From Planctomycetota bacterium (GTDB lineage Bacteria; Planctomycetota; Phycisphaerae; Phycisphaerales; SM1A02), in the NCBI GenBank assembly GCA_022562915.1, contig JADFOJ010000007.1:1-63322 (forward strand): a stretch of DNA of 63,322 nucleotides, in the 5' to 3' direction. Positions 51,072 to 59,838 of the stretch are shown piece after piece; position 1 is the first letter of the stretch, and each line of letters opens with the position of its first letter. The notes under the pieces are model-generated. The model was not told the DNA's origin, searched no databases, and saw only the letters and a program-made list of their open reading frames with translations. Both the position numbers and the translations under genes were made by a program.

Positions 51072-51920
51072 ATGCGCGACATGAAGATCGTTGCCAGTGT
51101 ACTGCTGCTCGGGCTCGCCGGCTGCACCGTCAACCCCTCGACCGGCCGCAGCCAGTTCCTGCTGCTGTCGGTCGAGCAGGCGCAGGCTCTCGGGGAGGAG
51201 TCGAAGCTCGAGGTCGTCCAGCAGTACGGCGGTGAGCTGGAGTCGGCGGAGGTCACGAGTTACGTCGAGCGGGTCGGCCGGTCGATGGCCCGGCTCACCG
51301 AAGCGGACTACCCCGACCTGCCGTGGGAGTTCACGGTGCTCGACTCGGACGTCGTCAACGCCTTCGCGTTGCCGGGCGGAAAGGTCTTCGCCAGTCGCGG
51401 CCTGTTGGCGCGCCTCGACAACGAGGCCCAACTGGCCGGAGTCCTGGGTCACGAGATCGGCCATGTGACCGGGCAGCACGTCAACGAGCGGATCAGCCAG
51501 GCGATCCTCATCAGCGGGATCGTCCTGGGCACGTCGGTGGCCGCGGGGTCGTCGGACTCCGAGTGGGCGCGGGTCGTGCCGATCGTGGTCGGCGCGGCCG
51601 GCACGGGGTACCTGCTGAGCTTCAACAGGGACCAGGAGACCGAGGCCGACGAGCAGGGCCTCAAGTACATGACCGCCGCGGGGTACGATCCCGCAGCGAT
51701 GATCGAGCTGCCGGAGGTCCTCAAGGGCGCCGGCGACGGGAGCCGACCGCCGGAGTTCCTGTCGACGCACCCGTACCCCGAGACGCGAATCGAGACCGTG
51801 TCCAGGCTCCTCGCCGGCCCCTACGCGTACACACAGGACAATCCCGCCTTCCGGAAGTTCCCCGACCGGTATCGGCGCGACGCCCTGCAGCACCTGCCGG
51901 AGCCGGCCCGGGCCCCATGA
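51072..51920 (+). CDS. M48-family zinc metallopeptidase, lipoprotein
   Basis: 282 residues. AAAGGAG seven bases before the ATG at 51072 fixes the start. Lipobox L-A-G-C (Cys18). Zinc motif H-E-I-G-H (His127, Glu128, His131) and third ligand in E-T-E-A-D-E-Q-G. This is the BepA/LoiP-like group of outer-membrane-associated M48 peptidases (N-P-S-T-G-R near the N-terminus is typical) that assists outer membrane protein quality control. No TPR domain follows, so it is of the short LoiP type. Confidence 0.92.
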   Translation: MRDMKIVASVLLLGLAGCTVNPSTGRSQFLLLSVEQAQALGEESKLEVVQQYGGELESAEVTSYVERVGRSMARLTEADYPDLPWEFTVLDSDVVNAFALPGGKVFASRGLLARLDNEAQLAGVLGHEIGHVTGQHVNERISQAILISGIVLGTSVAAGSSDSEWARVVPIVVGAAGTGYLLSFNRDQETEADEQGLKYMTAAGYDPAAMIELPEVLKGAGDGSRPPEFLSTHPYPETRIETVSRLLAGPYAYTQDNPAFRKFPDRYRRDALQHLPEPARAP

Positions 51921-51990
51921 GAGCGACCGGGACCGTTTCTGCGGGGGTTCTTGATCACGTGCCGAGTAGACAGGTACGATAGAGACCTCG

Positions 51991-52950
51991 ATGATCATCG
52001 ACCTCAACACCCACGTCTGGGCCAATCTCGATCAACTCGGCCCGGAGCTTGCCTCCCGCCGCCGCAGCGCGGCCGCGGGCAACGGCGCGAACAACGGCGC
52101 ACAGCTCGACGCCAGCCCGGCCGCTCACGAGCGCGCCATGGGTTGCGTGGACGCCGCGGTCGTGCTCGGTTTCCGGGCGGATCGCGTGGGCGCGCGCATC
52201 CCGAACGAGTTCATCGCCGGGTTCGCGGCCAAGGATCCCCGCCGCCGGATCGGGGTCGCCGGCATCGACCCGATGAGCGGCGACGTCCTCGACGAGATCG
52301 AGGCCGCGGTGGGCATGGGGCTTCTCGGCGTCACCGTCTCGCCGGCGATCCAGGGATTCCACCCGGCGCACTCGAACGCCATGCGGACCTATGAACGGTG
52401 CGCGGAGCTGGCACTGCCGCTGTTCGTCACCGTGCACGAGCCGCTCACCGCGGCGGCGGTGCTCGAGTTCGCCCGGCCGGGCGCGTGGGACGAGGTCGCC
52501 AGAAGCTACCCGTCGTTGCCGATCGTCATCGGCCAGATCGGCCACCCGTGGATCGACGAGGCCCTGTTGCTGGTCGGCAAGCACGAGCGCGTCTACGCAG
52601 ACATCTCCGGCGTGGCGGCGCGGCCGTGGCAGCTCTACAACGCGCTGTTAAGCGCCAGTAGTATGGGCGTGATGGACAAGTTGCTGTTCGGGTCGGGCTT
52701 CCCCAATCATTCGCCGGCCAGCGCGATCGAGTCGATGTACTCCGTCAACGCCTTCAGCCACGGCACGCAGTTGCCGACGATCGCGAGATCGTCGCTGCGA
52801 GCCATCGTCGAAAAGGACAGCCTCGCCTGCCTGGGCATCAACACGGAAGTTCCCGCAAGCCCCACGGCGCGCGAGCCCGACGAGGTCGACACGCCGGTCG
52901 TCGAGGTCATCCGGGTCACCGAGCCGAGCCCCGGCCCCGAGATGACCTGA
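51991..52950 (+). CDS. Amidohydrolase-2 family metal-dependent hydrolase
   Basis: 319 residues. TIM-barrel amidohydrolase: I-I-D-L-N-T-H-V-W at the start takes the place of D-x-H-x-H, and G-Q-I-G-H-P-W-I-D-E holds the third metal histidine. V-Y-A-D-I-S-G and L-L-F-G-S-G-F-P are the conserved late strands; the usual final Asp (G-S-D-F/Y-P) is Gly here. Loss of that Asp and of the first metal histidine (N-T-H instead of D-x-H) makes activity doubtful. The C-terminus is a 30-residue polar tail. Function unknown. Confidence 0.78.
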   Translation: MIIDLNTHVWANLDQLGPELASRRRSAAAGNGANNGAQLDASPAAHERAMGCVDAAVVLGFRADRVGARIPNEFIAGFAAKDPRRRIGVAGIDPMSGDVLDEIEAAVGMGLLGVTVSPAIQGFHPAHSNAMRTYERCAELALPLFVTVHEPLTAAAVLEFARPGAWDEVARSYPSLPIVIGQIGHPWIDEALLLVGKHERVYADISGVAARPWQLYNALLSASSMGVMDKLLFGSGFPNHSPASAIESMYSVNAFSHGTQLPTIARSSLRAIVEKDSLACLGINTEVPASPTAREPDEVDTPVVEVIRVTEPSPGPEMT

Positions 52951-52966
52951 TCCGCTGCACACCAGC

Positions 52967-53656
52967 ATGGTCAGCCGAAGGCTCATCATCGCGCTGCTCG
53001 CCGGGCTGCCACCGGCGGCCGGGTGCGCGTCGGCGCGGGTCTCGGGGCACCTGCGAGCCGAGTCGCTCGGCGTAAACCCCGTCTTCCTGGACCGGAAGTT
53101 CACCACCTCGGTGTACGCCCAGCTCAACTCGACCGAAACGTCGTTTTACCTGACCGACATACCGCTGGCGGACCTGCTCGCCGGCAACGTCGGCACGGGA
53201 ATGGTCGTGCACCTGGATCTGCTCTGGGTGCCCTCGGCGGGGGACACGCCGATGGACAGCTCGGCAACCAACGTCAGCATCCGCTACGTCCTGTTCGCCG
53301 AGGGCGAGGTGGGCATCTACGGCGGCGCCGGCTTTGCGATGCCCCGCGGCGAGGTCGGCGACGGCACGATGTCGCTGTCACTGCGCGACGCTTCGCTGAC
53401 GCTGCTCGACTCGACCGACGGGTTCGTCGACCTGCTGAGCCCGGCTCGACTGACGGGCCGATTGACCGCGAAACTGGACCTGGACCGGTCGCGACGGCTG
53501 GCGTGGGCCGTGAACCAGATCGTCACCAACGCGCTGGGGTACGTCCGGCTCGTGGAAAAAGAGACCGGGTCGGAAAAAGAGACCCGGTCTCTTTTTCCAC
53601 CGAACGCTATTCGCCGCCGCTGCTCTTCGCCGTCGTCTTCTTCGTCCGGGGCTTAG
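52967..53656 (+). CDS. Lipoprotein of unknown function with read-through C-terminus
   Basis: 229 residues. Leader with A-A-G-C lipobox (Cys about 20). A beta-rich domain of about 170 residues follows (Y-A-Q-L-N-S-T-E-T-S-F-Y, L-L-W-V-P-S-A-G-D), resembling LEA/immunoglobulin-like folds but not identified. From about residue 195 the frame runs through a terminator hairpin and 50 bases into the antisense of rplU, ending in low-complexity R-R-R-C-S-S-P-S-S-S-S-S. The last 30-35 residues are therefore probably not part of the ancestral protein; a stop codon may have been lost. Confidence 0.68.
   Translation: MVSRRLIIALLAGLPPAAGCASARVSGHLRAESLGVNPVFLDRKFTTSVYAQLNSTETSFYLTDIPLADLLAGNVGTGMVVHLDLLWVPSAGDTPMDSSATNVSIRYVLFAEGEVGIYGGAGFAMPRGEVGDGTMSLSLRDASLTLLDSTDGFVDLLSPARLTGRLTAKLDLDRSRRLAWAVNQIVTNALGYVRLVEKETGSEKETRSLFPPNAIRRRCSSPSSSSSGA
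53552..53600. terminator. Bidirectional intrinsic terminator between convergent genes
   Basis: A perfect 20-bp inverted repeat (53552-53571 with 53581-53600) around the loop GGAAAAAGA, with an A5 run in the left arm and a T5 run in the right arm. It starts 6 bases past the rplU stop and serves that gene; on the plus strand it lies inside the lipoprotein reading frame. Confidence 0.88.
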
Positions 53657-53987
53657 GCTTCGACGCCGCGGGACCGGTGATCTTCTCGATCCGGATCCGC
53701 AGGAACCGCTGGGTGTGCCCCATCTTGCGTCGGTAACCCTTGCGGCGCTTGTACTTGATCACGTCGATCTTGTCGGCCTTGACCTCCTCGAGGATCTCGG
53801 CGGTGACGGCCGCCCCGCTCACGTACGGTCTCCCGATCGTGGGCGTGACACCGGTCTCGCCGACCAGGAGCACGCGATCGAACTTGATCTTCTTGCTGCG
53901 GGGCCCGACGTCGCGAAGATCGATGTCCAGGACGTCGCCCTTGGCGACCCGTATCTGCGTTCCACTGTCTTCAATAATCGCGTACAC
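53607..53987 (-). CDS. rplU: 50S ribosomal protein L21
   Basis: 126 residues. Typical start M-Y-A-I-I-E-D-S-G-T-Q-I-R-V and core G-R-P-Y-V-S-G-A-A-V with K-Y-K-R-R-K-G-Y-R-R-K-M-G-H-T-Q-R. The C-terminal 20 residues are a basic Lys/Thr/Pro-rich tail. In most bacteria rplU is followed directly by rpmA (L27) and often obgE. Here a terminator follows at once and no rpmA is present in the window. Confidence 0.95.
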   Translation of the reverse strand: MYAIIEDSGTQIRVAKGDVLDIDLRDVGPRSKKIKFDRVLLVGETGVTPTIGRPYVSGAAVTAEILEEVKADKIDVIKYKRRKGYRRKMGHTQRFLRIRIEKITGPAASKPKPRTKKTTAKSSGGE

Positions 53988-54079
53988 GTCGCCGCTCCCG
54001 TTGAGATCGAATCGCGGATTGTAAGGCGCCCCGCCCCACCGGGCAAGACGTCGCGGGAAACGCTACAACTGGTGTTCAG

Positions 54080-55570
54080 ATGTTCCACGTTCTCGACTGG
54101 GTGGTGCTGGGAGCGTACCTGGCGATCGTCGTCGCCCTGGGCATGCACTTCCGGCGGCGGGCCGCCCGGCGGCTGGAGTTCTTCCTCGCGGCACGGTCCA
54201 TGCCGGTGTGGGCGGTCGCGATCTCGGTGCTGGCGACCAGCCAGTCCGCGGCGACCTTCATCGGGGGCCCCGAACAGTCGTACGCCGGCGATCTCACCTA
54301 CCTGTCGGCCAACCTCGGCGGCCTCATCGCGGTCATCGTCGTGGCGGTCTTCTTCCTGCCGGCGTTCTATCGCCGCAACGTCGTCAGCATCTACGAGTTG
54401 CTGGGGCAGGACTTCGGACTCGGCGCCCAGCGCGCCGCCAGTGCCATGTTCATGCTCGGGCGGGTCTTCGCAAGCGGCGCCAGGCTCTTCATCGTCGCCA
54501 TCCCGTTCTCGCTGATCGCCTTCGGCAGCACCGCGCCGATGTACCTGCTCGCCTCGATCGCGGTCATCACCGTTGCCGCGACCGCGTATACGTTGCTCGG
54601 CGGCATCCGGGCCGTCATCTGGACGGACGTGCTCCAGGCCGTCGTGTACATCGGCGCGACCTGTGCAGCAGTGTGGCTGCTGTGGCAGAAGATACCGCTG
54701 GGGCCGGCGGAGCTGATCGAGACCCTCAGAGCCACCGGCGACGGTCACAAGCTCACGATCATCGACGCGTCGTTCGACCGATCGTTCACGCGGCCGTACA
54801 ACCTCTGGGCCGTGATCCTGGGCCTCACGCTGCTCAACACGGCGGCGTACGGCACGGACCAGGACCTCACCCAGCGCATGCTCACCTGCCGGTCGGCGGC
54901 CCGCGGAAGCTGGTCGTTGATCCTGTCCTACGTGATCGGCTGGCCGGTGATCGCGCTGTTCATGCTCGCGGGACTCCTGCTGTACGTCTATTACCAGCGG
55001 CCCGACCTGATGGGCGATGCCGCCTCGACGGCGGTGGCCGCGGACGCAAGCGACGTCTTCGTCCGGTTCATCCTTCACGAGATGCCGGTGGGTATGCGGG
55101 GGCTCATGATGGCGGGGCTGTTTGCCGCCGCCATGAGCAGCCTCGACTCGGCGCTCAACGCCATGGCGTCCACGACCGTCTCGGATTTCTACCGGACGAG
55201 CCGCGCCCGCCGCGGCCACGGCGACCCGACGCCCGGGCGCCAGGTGCGTGTCTCGCGGGCCGCCGTGGTTCTCTGGGCGATACCGCTGGCCGGGTTCGCG
55301 TCGTTGTGCGTCTTCTGGCAGAGACACAGCGACGAGAGGCTCATCGACTTCGCCCTGGGGGTGATGGTCTTCGCCTACAGCGGCCTGCTGGCGGTCTTTC
55401 TGGCGGCGCTGTTCACGCGCCGCGGCAACTCACTCAGTGCCATCGCCGCGCTGGCGACGGGGTTCGTCACGGTGCTGGCACTGCACTCGACGGACTTCGC
55501 CTTCGGCTGGAAAATGCTCGGCGCGACGGTCCTCAGTTTCGCGGTGTGTTGTATTGGAAGACGGCACTAG
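54080..55570 (+). CDS. Sodium:solute symporter (SSS family)
   Basis: 496 residues with about 13 membrane helices. Family signatures: D-W-V-V-L-G-A-Y-L at the start, F-F-L-A-A-R-S-M-P-V-W-A-V-A-I-S, A-T-F-I-G-G-P, and G-L-M-M-A-G-L-F-A-A-A-M-S-S-L-D-S-A-L-N, the TM8 region that coordinates sodium. Imports a small solute (sugar, sialic acid, amino acid or vitamin) with sodium; the substrate cannot be told. Its TAG stop and that of the convergent aminotransferase share the palindrome CTAG at 55567-55570. Confidence 0.92.
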   Translation: MFHVLDWVVLGAYLAIVVALGMHFRRRAARRLEFFLAARSMPVWAVAISVLATSQSAATFIGGPEQSYAGDLTYLSANLGGLIAVIVVAVFFLPAFYRRNVVSIYELLGQDFGLGAQRAASAMFMLGRVFASGARLFIVAIPFSLIAFGSTAPMYLLASIAVITVAATAYTLLGGIRAVIWTDVLQAVVYIGATCAAVWLLWQKIPLGPAELIETLRATGDGHKLTIIDASFDRSFTRPYNLWAVILGLTLLNTAAYGTDQDLTQRMLTCRSAARGSWSLILSYVIGWPVIALFMLAGLLLYVYYQRPDLMGDAASTAVAADASDVFVRFILHEMPVGMRGLMMAGLFAAAMSSLDSALNAMASTTVSDFYRTSRARRGHGDPTPGRQVRVSRAAVVLWAIPLAGFASLCVFWQRHSDERLIDFALGVMVFAYSGLLAVFLAALFTRRGNSLSAIAALATGFVTVLALHSTDFAFGWKMLGATVLSFAVCCIGRRH

Positions 55571-56745
55571 AGTTTCTTCATGCGGGTCAGCGCCTCGCGC
55601 AACGTATCCTCGGTCTTGCAGAATGCGAAACGCACGAGTTTCCGGCCGTCGGCGGGGTCGGAGTAGAAGGCGCTCGGGGGAATGGCCGCGACGCCGGCGC
55701 GCTCGATGAGATACTGGCAAAACGCAACGTCGTCGGAGTGACCGAACGCGGTGTGATCCGCCAGGACGAAGTACGTCCCCTGCGGTGGATAGACCTCGAA
55801 CCCGACGGCGGTCAACCCCTCCACGAACAGGTCACGGCGGCTTCGGTACTGTCGGAGCAGGTCCACGTAGTACGACTCCGGTGCGCGCAGCGCCGCCGCC
55901 GCACCGTGCTGCAAGGGCGTCGCGGTGGCGAAGGTGATGAACTGGTGCGCCGCGCGCACGGCCTCGGTCAGCGGCGGCGGCGCGATCGCCCAGCCCACCT
56001 TCCATCCGGTCAGTGAGAAGGTCTTGCCCAGCGACGACAGCGTCACGGTGCGATCGCGCATGCCGTCGAGTGTCGCCAGCCGGATGTGTTCGCCCTCGAA
56101 CACCATCCGCTCGTACACCTCGTCGGTGATGGCGATCAGGTCGTGGGTGCGGCACAGCTCGGCGATGAGCTCCAGTTCGGCCCGGGTAAAGACCCGGCCG
56201 GTCGGGTTGTGCGGCGTGTTGACGAGGATGGCCCGGGTCCGCGGGCTCACGGCGGCGTGCAGCGCATCGGCGTCAATCTTGAAATCAGGCGGCCGCAGCG
56301 TCACGAAGCGGGCGACGGCGCCGGACATCGCCACGCACGCGCGGTACGAGTCGTAGTACGGCTCGAAGAGAATGACTTCCTCGCCGGGATTCACGAGCCC
56401 CAGGAAGCCGGCCACCAGCGCCTCTGTGCATCCGGAGGTCACCGTCACCTCGAGATCGGGATCGACGGCCAGGCCGCTGTCAGCGGTGAACCGCGCGGCG
56501 ATCTCCCGGTTGAGCTCCGGGATGCCGAAGCTCCGGGCATACTGACCGTGGCCGGCACGGATCGCCTCGATGGCGGCGTCCTTGACGAAGTCCGGCCCGT
56601 CGAAGTCCGGAAAGCCCTGGCCGAGGTTGATCGCGCCCGCCTCCGTCGCCAGGCGGGTCATCCGGGCAAAGATCGTCGAGCCGAACGGCGCGAGGCGCTC
56701 GGCGACCTGGCTGTCACGTGAGAGGGGGGTGTGAGTACCGTTCAT
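55567..56745 (-). CDS. PLP-dependent class I/II aminotransferase
   Basis: 392 residues from the ATG at 56745. N-L-G-Q-G-F-P-D-F-D near the start, substrate loop N-T-P-H-N-P-T-G (Asn180), D-E-V-Y-E, and S-S-L-G-K-T-F-S-L-T-G-W-K-V-G-W with the PLP lysine Lys241. It belongs to the kynurenine/methionine aminotransferase-like group (subgroup I-gamma). The frame is open through the upstream methyltransferase remnant up to 58677 as a 1036-codon fusion, but the conserved family N-terminus and the break upstream argue that translation starts here. No strong Shine-Dalgarno is visible. Confidence 0.92.
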   Translation of the reverse strand: MNGTHTPLSRDSQVAERLAPFGSTIFARMTRLATEAGAINLGQGFPDFDGPDFVKDAAIEAIRAGHGQYARSFGIPELNREIAARFTADSGLAVDPDLEVTVTSGCTEALVAGFLGLVNPGEEVILFEPYYDSYRACVAMSGAVARFVTLRPPDFKIDADALHAAVSPRTRAILVNTPHNPTGRVFTRAELELIAELCRTHDLIAITDEVYERMVFEGEHIRLATLDGMRDRTVTLSSLGKTFSLTGWKVGWAIAPPPLTEAVRAAHQFITFATATPLQHGAAAALRAPESYYVDLLRQYRSRRDLFVEGLTAVGFEVYPPQGTYFVLADHTAFGHSDDVAFCQYLIERAGVAAIPPSAFYSDPADGRKLVRFAFCKTEDTLREALTRMKKL

Positions 56746-56763
56746 GTCGGTAGGATAAGGACA

Positions 56764-56877
56764 TGAGCCATCGGTGGTTGATGCCGGCGATGACGGCACT
56801 GGCGGTCTCCGTCCTTCCAGCGTGCCGCAACCCGTTGAGCACCTACGCCGACGAGGCGAGCCGGGCGTCGAAGCCAT
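56764..56877 (+). pseudogene. 5' stub of a lipoprotein gene
   Basis: ATG at 56764 gives 37 residues: a signal peptide (M-S-H-R-W-L-M-P-A-M then a hydrophobic run) with a lipobox L-P-A-C at residue 21, then R-N-P-L-S-T-Y-A-D-E-A-S-R-A-S and an abrupt K-P-stop. It is divergent from the aminotransferase, 18 bases away. The stop codon comes just where the methyltransferase remnant begins on the other strand, so the gene was cut at that joint. Confidence 0.6.
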
Positions 56878-58638
56878 GATTCGATCCATGACCTTCCGGT
56901 TGAATTGACCTCTGATCGCCTGCGTCGCGAGCAACCCGGCCCGGATGGTCGGCCGCGACTCGATTGCGCTACGTGCAAGTTCGAACCAGTAGCAGCACAG
57001 ATCGCTGGTGTTTGGGAGATCGAAATGGTGGTACATTTCGGCGATATACGACTCGGGGAGGCCGAACCTTCGAAACAGCTTACTGCCCAAGAACGGTGGA
57101 TTGCCGACGACAAAATCTGTGTCTGGCCAGTCCGCCGGCCCCCTACATATCGCACCGTCACGCCAAACCGGGATCCGTTTGCCGTCGAGACTCTCCCACT
57201 CCAGGATGGCATCTCGATGTTCGATCGTCTCGATCGGCTCCAGGATCGGATTTCGAGGTGGGTTGAAACCGTTGTCCCGCATCCACTGGAGGTAGCCGAT
57301 CCAGATGACGACCTGGGCCAGCTCCACGGCGTAGAGGTTGATCTCGATGCCGAAGAGTTGCGTGGGGCGGACGCGTGGGAGAATGCCCGCACCGATCTCA
57401 GGCCGGGCGGCATAGAGGATGACTTCCTTCTCCAAGGATAGGAGTTGCTGGATCGCAACGTAGAGAAAGTTGCCCGAACCGCAGGCGGGATCCAGCACGC
57501 GCACTGCCGAGAGGCGGCCCAGGAAGTCGTCGAGCAGCCCACCGATTGCAGTGTCGGCCTTTTTCTTCGTGACGGTCGTCGTCGCTCGGCGGCGGCGCTC
57601 AATCTGCTGCTCGATCTTCACCTTGGTTTCTTCCCACTCTCGCCGCAGCGGACGAACGATGACCGGCTCGATGACGAGCATGATGTCCTCGCGGCTGGTG
57701 TAGTGGGCGCCGATCTGCGAGCGCTTCGCAGGGTCCAGGGACCGCTCGAAGAGCGTACCGAACACGGATGGCTCGACGGAACCCCAGTCCTGCTCGGCGG
57801 CACGGACGAGGGCCTGGATCTCGATATCGGTGAGCTCGATGGCCTCACTGCCGTCAAACAGACCGCCGTCGAAGTACGCGATCTCATCGATGCCGAAGTC
57901 ATCGCCGGTACGCATCGCAGCGAAGAGCGCGTCCATCTGGGCCTTGAGGCGGGCCGGCTGGTATTTCGACTTCTTGAGCAACCGCTCGAAGAGTCCATGC
58001 GGGAGCAGTTCCACATCCTCGGCGAAGAGGCAGAACATCACCTTCACCAGGAAGTGGGCGGCGTCGTGCGGGTCGTGCCCGCGCTCGCGAAGCCCCTGGG
58101 CGATCGCGCCGATCTCTTTCGCCGCACGCTCAGTGACCTGTTCAGCCGTCTGCTCCGGCTGGAACGACAGCGGGTTCGTGAAGACCCGGCGTAGGATGTC
58201 GAGTTGCCCGGCCTCGTGGAGCCGTGCGAGTTCGACGACGTGCACCTCGCTCCTGAAGCCCGTGAAGTTCGTGTGGATCTCCGTCCGAGCAATGTCGGAG
58301 ACGACAAGCAGCGGTGGGTTCGCCAGGGCCTCGCGATACTGGCAGAGCTGGCGGTACGCATCGCCCAGGTCCGCATACTTGCCCTTGCGCTTGTACTCCC
58401 AGCCGAACTTGCCCTTCCACCACGCGTCGGCGAATCCCCGATCACCCTTGGTGCCCTTCGAAGCAGGTCCGGCGACCGTCACGCCCTTCTCGAAGGTGTA
58501 CTCAGCCCCTGTGGCGTCGTGCTCCGCTGGGGTCGGCTGCCCCAAGAGCCGGCAGACGTCCAGGAAGTGCTCCTGGCTGGCAGCCCGCTCGGAGAGCTCA
58601 GTGCGTGTCCACTTGGCGATGAAGGATGCCACATCCAT
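56871..58638 (-). pseudogene. MmeI-like DNA methyltransferase / restriction protein, 3' end missing
   Basis: About 589 residues from the ATG at 58638. N-terminal part (I-A-K-W-x-x-x-E-L-S-E-R-A-A-S-Q-E-H-F-L-D-V-C-R-L-L) and W-E-Y-K-R-K-G-K are like the nuclease-containing start of type IIG/BREX-type enzymes. Methylase motifs follow: D-P-A-C-G-S-G-N-F-L near 383 and N-P-P-F near 510. Sequence similarity stops at N-R-K-V-M-D-R-I, well before the target-recognition part of the usual 900-1000 residue protein; beyond that the frame runs into the aminotransferase. Without a recognition domain it should be inactive. Confidence 0.85.
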
Positions 58639-58674
58639 CAGGACGAAGTATCGCGGAAAACTCGTCGCCACGTG

Positions 58675-58692
58675 CACCGGGGTTCCCCGGTG
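58675..58692. promoter_or_regulatory. Palindrome upstream of the methyltransferase, possible operator
   Basis: CACCGGGG TT CCCCGGTG, a perfect 8-bp palindrome with a 2-base centre, 37 bases before the methyltransferase start and 47 bases after the end of the XRE-type regulator gene. Symmetric sites in this position are typical for regulators of restriction-modification genes. Binding is untested. Confidence 0.4.
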
Positions 58693-58738
58693 GTTGGCCC
58701 GCCTCTGATTGCCAGGCTGGAGATCGCGTTCGCCGTCT

Positions 58739-59176
58739 TCAGGCCCCGGTCATCTCCAGCCGCTTGATCGCGTCGCGCTTACCGAGGGTCCTGACCTCGG
58801 CCCACGCCGCCAGTTGCTGCGGTCCCGGCTTGGTCTTGCCCTTCTCCCAGTTGTAGATCGTCATCGCCGACACACCGACGAGCTCGCCGTAGTCGGCCGC
58901 CGAGAAGTCCAGCCGGTCCCGGTGCGCCTCCACCCAGCCGGGGGAGAAGCGGGGCGTGACCGCGAGATCGGGAACCGAGGCCGTCCCCACGCGCTTGTGC
59001 TCCTGCCTTCGCAGGTAGGCTACCTCGCGAGCGAGTTCATGGACCTGGCGTTTCAGTTCGGTGATGTCCTTGCGGTGCTGCGCCACCGAGCGTTTCGCGG
59101 TCGCCGTCTCGGTCTTGATCTCCTTGCGGGCGAGGCGGCGGATTTCGTCCTTCATCACGGCGGCAAGGTTTGGCAT
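58739..59176 (-). CDS. XRE-type helix-turn-helix DNA-binding protein with coiled-coil N-terminus
   Basis: 145 residues. Residues 1-65 are a charged helix with heptads (D-E-I-R-R-L-A-R-K-E, L-K-R-Q-V-H-E-L-A-R-E-V), probably a dimerising coiled coil. Residues about 90-135 are a Cro/C1-like HTH (D-Y-G-E-L-V-G-V-S-A-M-T-I-Y-N-W-E-K-G-K-T-K-P). Same strand as and just upstream of the methyltransferase remnant, so it may have been its controller. No frameshift seen; the gene seems intact. The 207 bases to 59384 show no gene. Confidence 0.85.
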   Translation of the reverse strand: MPNLAAVMKDEIRRLARKEIKTETATAKRSVAQHRKDITELKRQVHELAREVAYLRRQEHKRVGTASVPDLAVTPRFSPGWVEAHRDRLDFSAADYGELVGVSAMTIYNWEKGKTKPGPQQLAAWAEVRTLGKRDAIKRLEMTGA

Positions 59177-59383
59177 CTGGTGGTCCGATCCTGATAGGTG
59201 TACAACAGAAAAAGCAAAAGAGGGCAGCTCCGTACTACGGCGCCGCCCATGCTACCAGTGTAGCCCGAATCACTCACGATGCAAGAGCCGCCGCCACCCT
59301 CTTTGAGGGGGCTCAATTGGTATAGTGGGCGCCGATGCCAATGGCGATCAGGGCGTCGTCTCGGCGAACACGGAGAAAGCCCC

Positions 59384-59811
59384 ATGGTGAATCCCACCGC
59401 GACGTTGACCTGGGACGGGCTCGAGGCCTATCTGACGCGGCTCTATGACATGCCCGCCAACGTCATCTGGCGCCAGGAGGAAGCGAGACGGCGCGGCAAG
59501 CCGACGATATCGTCAGCAGACGCGGCGAATCGTGGTTCGATGAGGAGCAACGAATCCACGCGACGCGGGACGCGCTGCGCGAGGTTCTAGGGGTCTCGGT
59601 GGAATGGAATCCGTTCGACGAACTCTGGGCGCTGGATCTTCCCCCGGGCCGGAGGATCACCGGCCTGGTCAGCAAAGTCGCCCGCCAGCCGTACAGCCAG
59701 AAATCAAAACAAGGGAATGCGACCCACCGGATGTTGATCGGGCAAGCCACCCAGACGTACTTCCCGGTCAAGAATCCCCTGTGGATCCGGCGGCACTCCA
59801 GCCTCCGCTGA
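59384..59811 (+). pseudogene. Small unknown gene with a single-base frameshift
   Basis: From ATG 59384 the frame encodes L-T-W-D-G-L-E-A-Y-L-T-R-L-Y-D-M-P and E-E-A-R-R-R-G-K, then becomes low quality. Inserting one base near 59500 (GGCAAG-CCGAC) joins it to D-D-I-V-S-R-R-G-E-S-W-F-D-E-E-Q-R-I and E-W-N-P-F-D-E-L-W-A-L-D-L-P-P-G-R, giving about 142 residues. I do not recognise the family. TATAGT at 59321-59326 may be part of its promoter. The last 40 residues may also be spurious. Confidence 0.5.
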
Positions 59812-59838
59812 CCACCGCGGAGTTGACTGCGGCGCCAA

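Noticed and set aside
55567-58677. Single 1036-residue methyltransferase-aminotransferase fusion protein
   Set aside because: The methyltransferase part lacks its usual 3' half, the linker is low-quality sequence that on the other strand encodes a lipoprotein leader, and the aminotransferase has its own conserved N-terminus and start. The open frame is more simply a joint that happens to be in phase.
59281-59345. tRNA-like stretch CTCAATTGGTATAGTGG
   Set aside because: The D-arm-like sequence has no matching stem, anticodon arm or acceptor pairing. TATAGT there is more likely part of a promoter.
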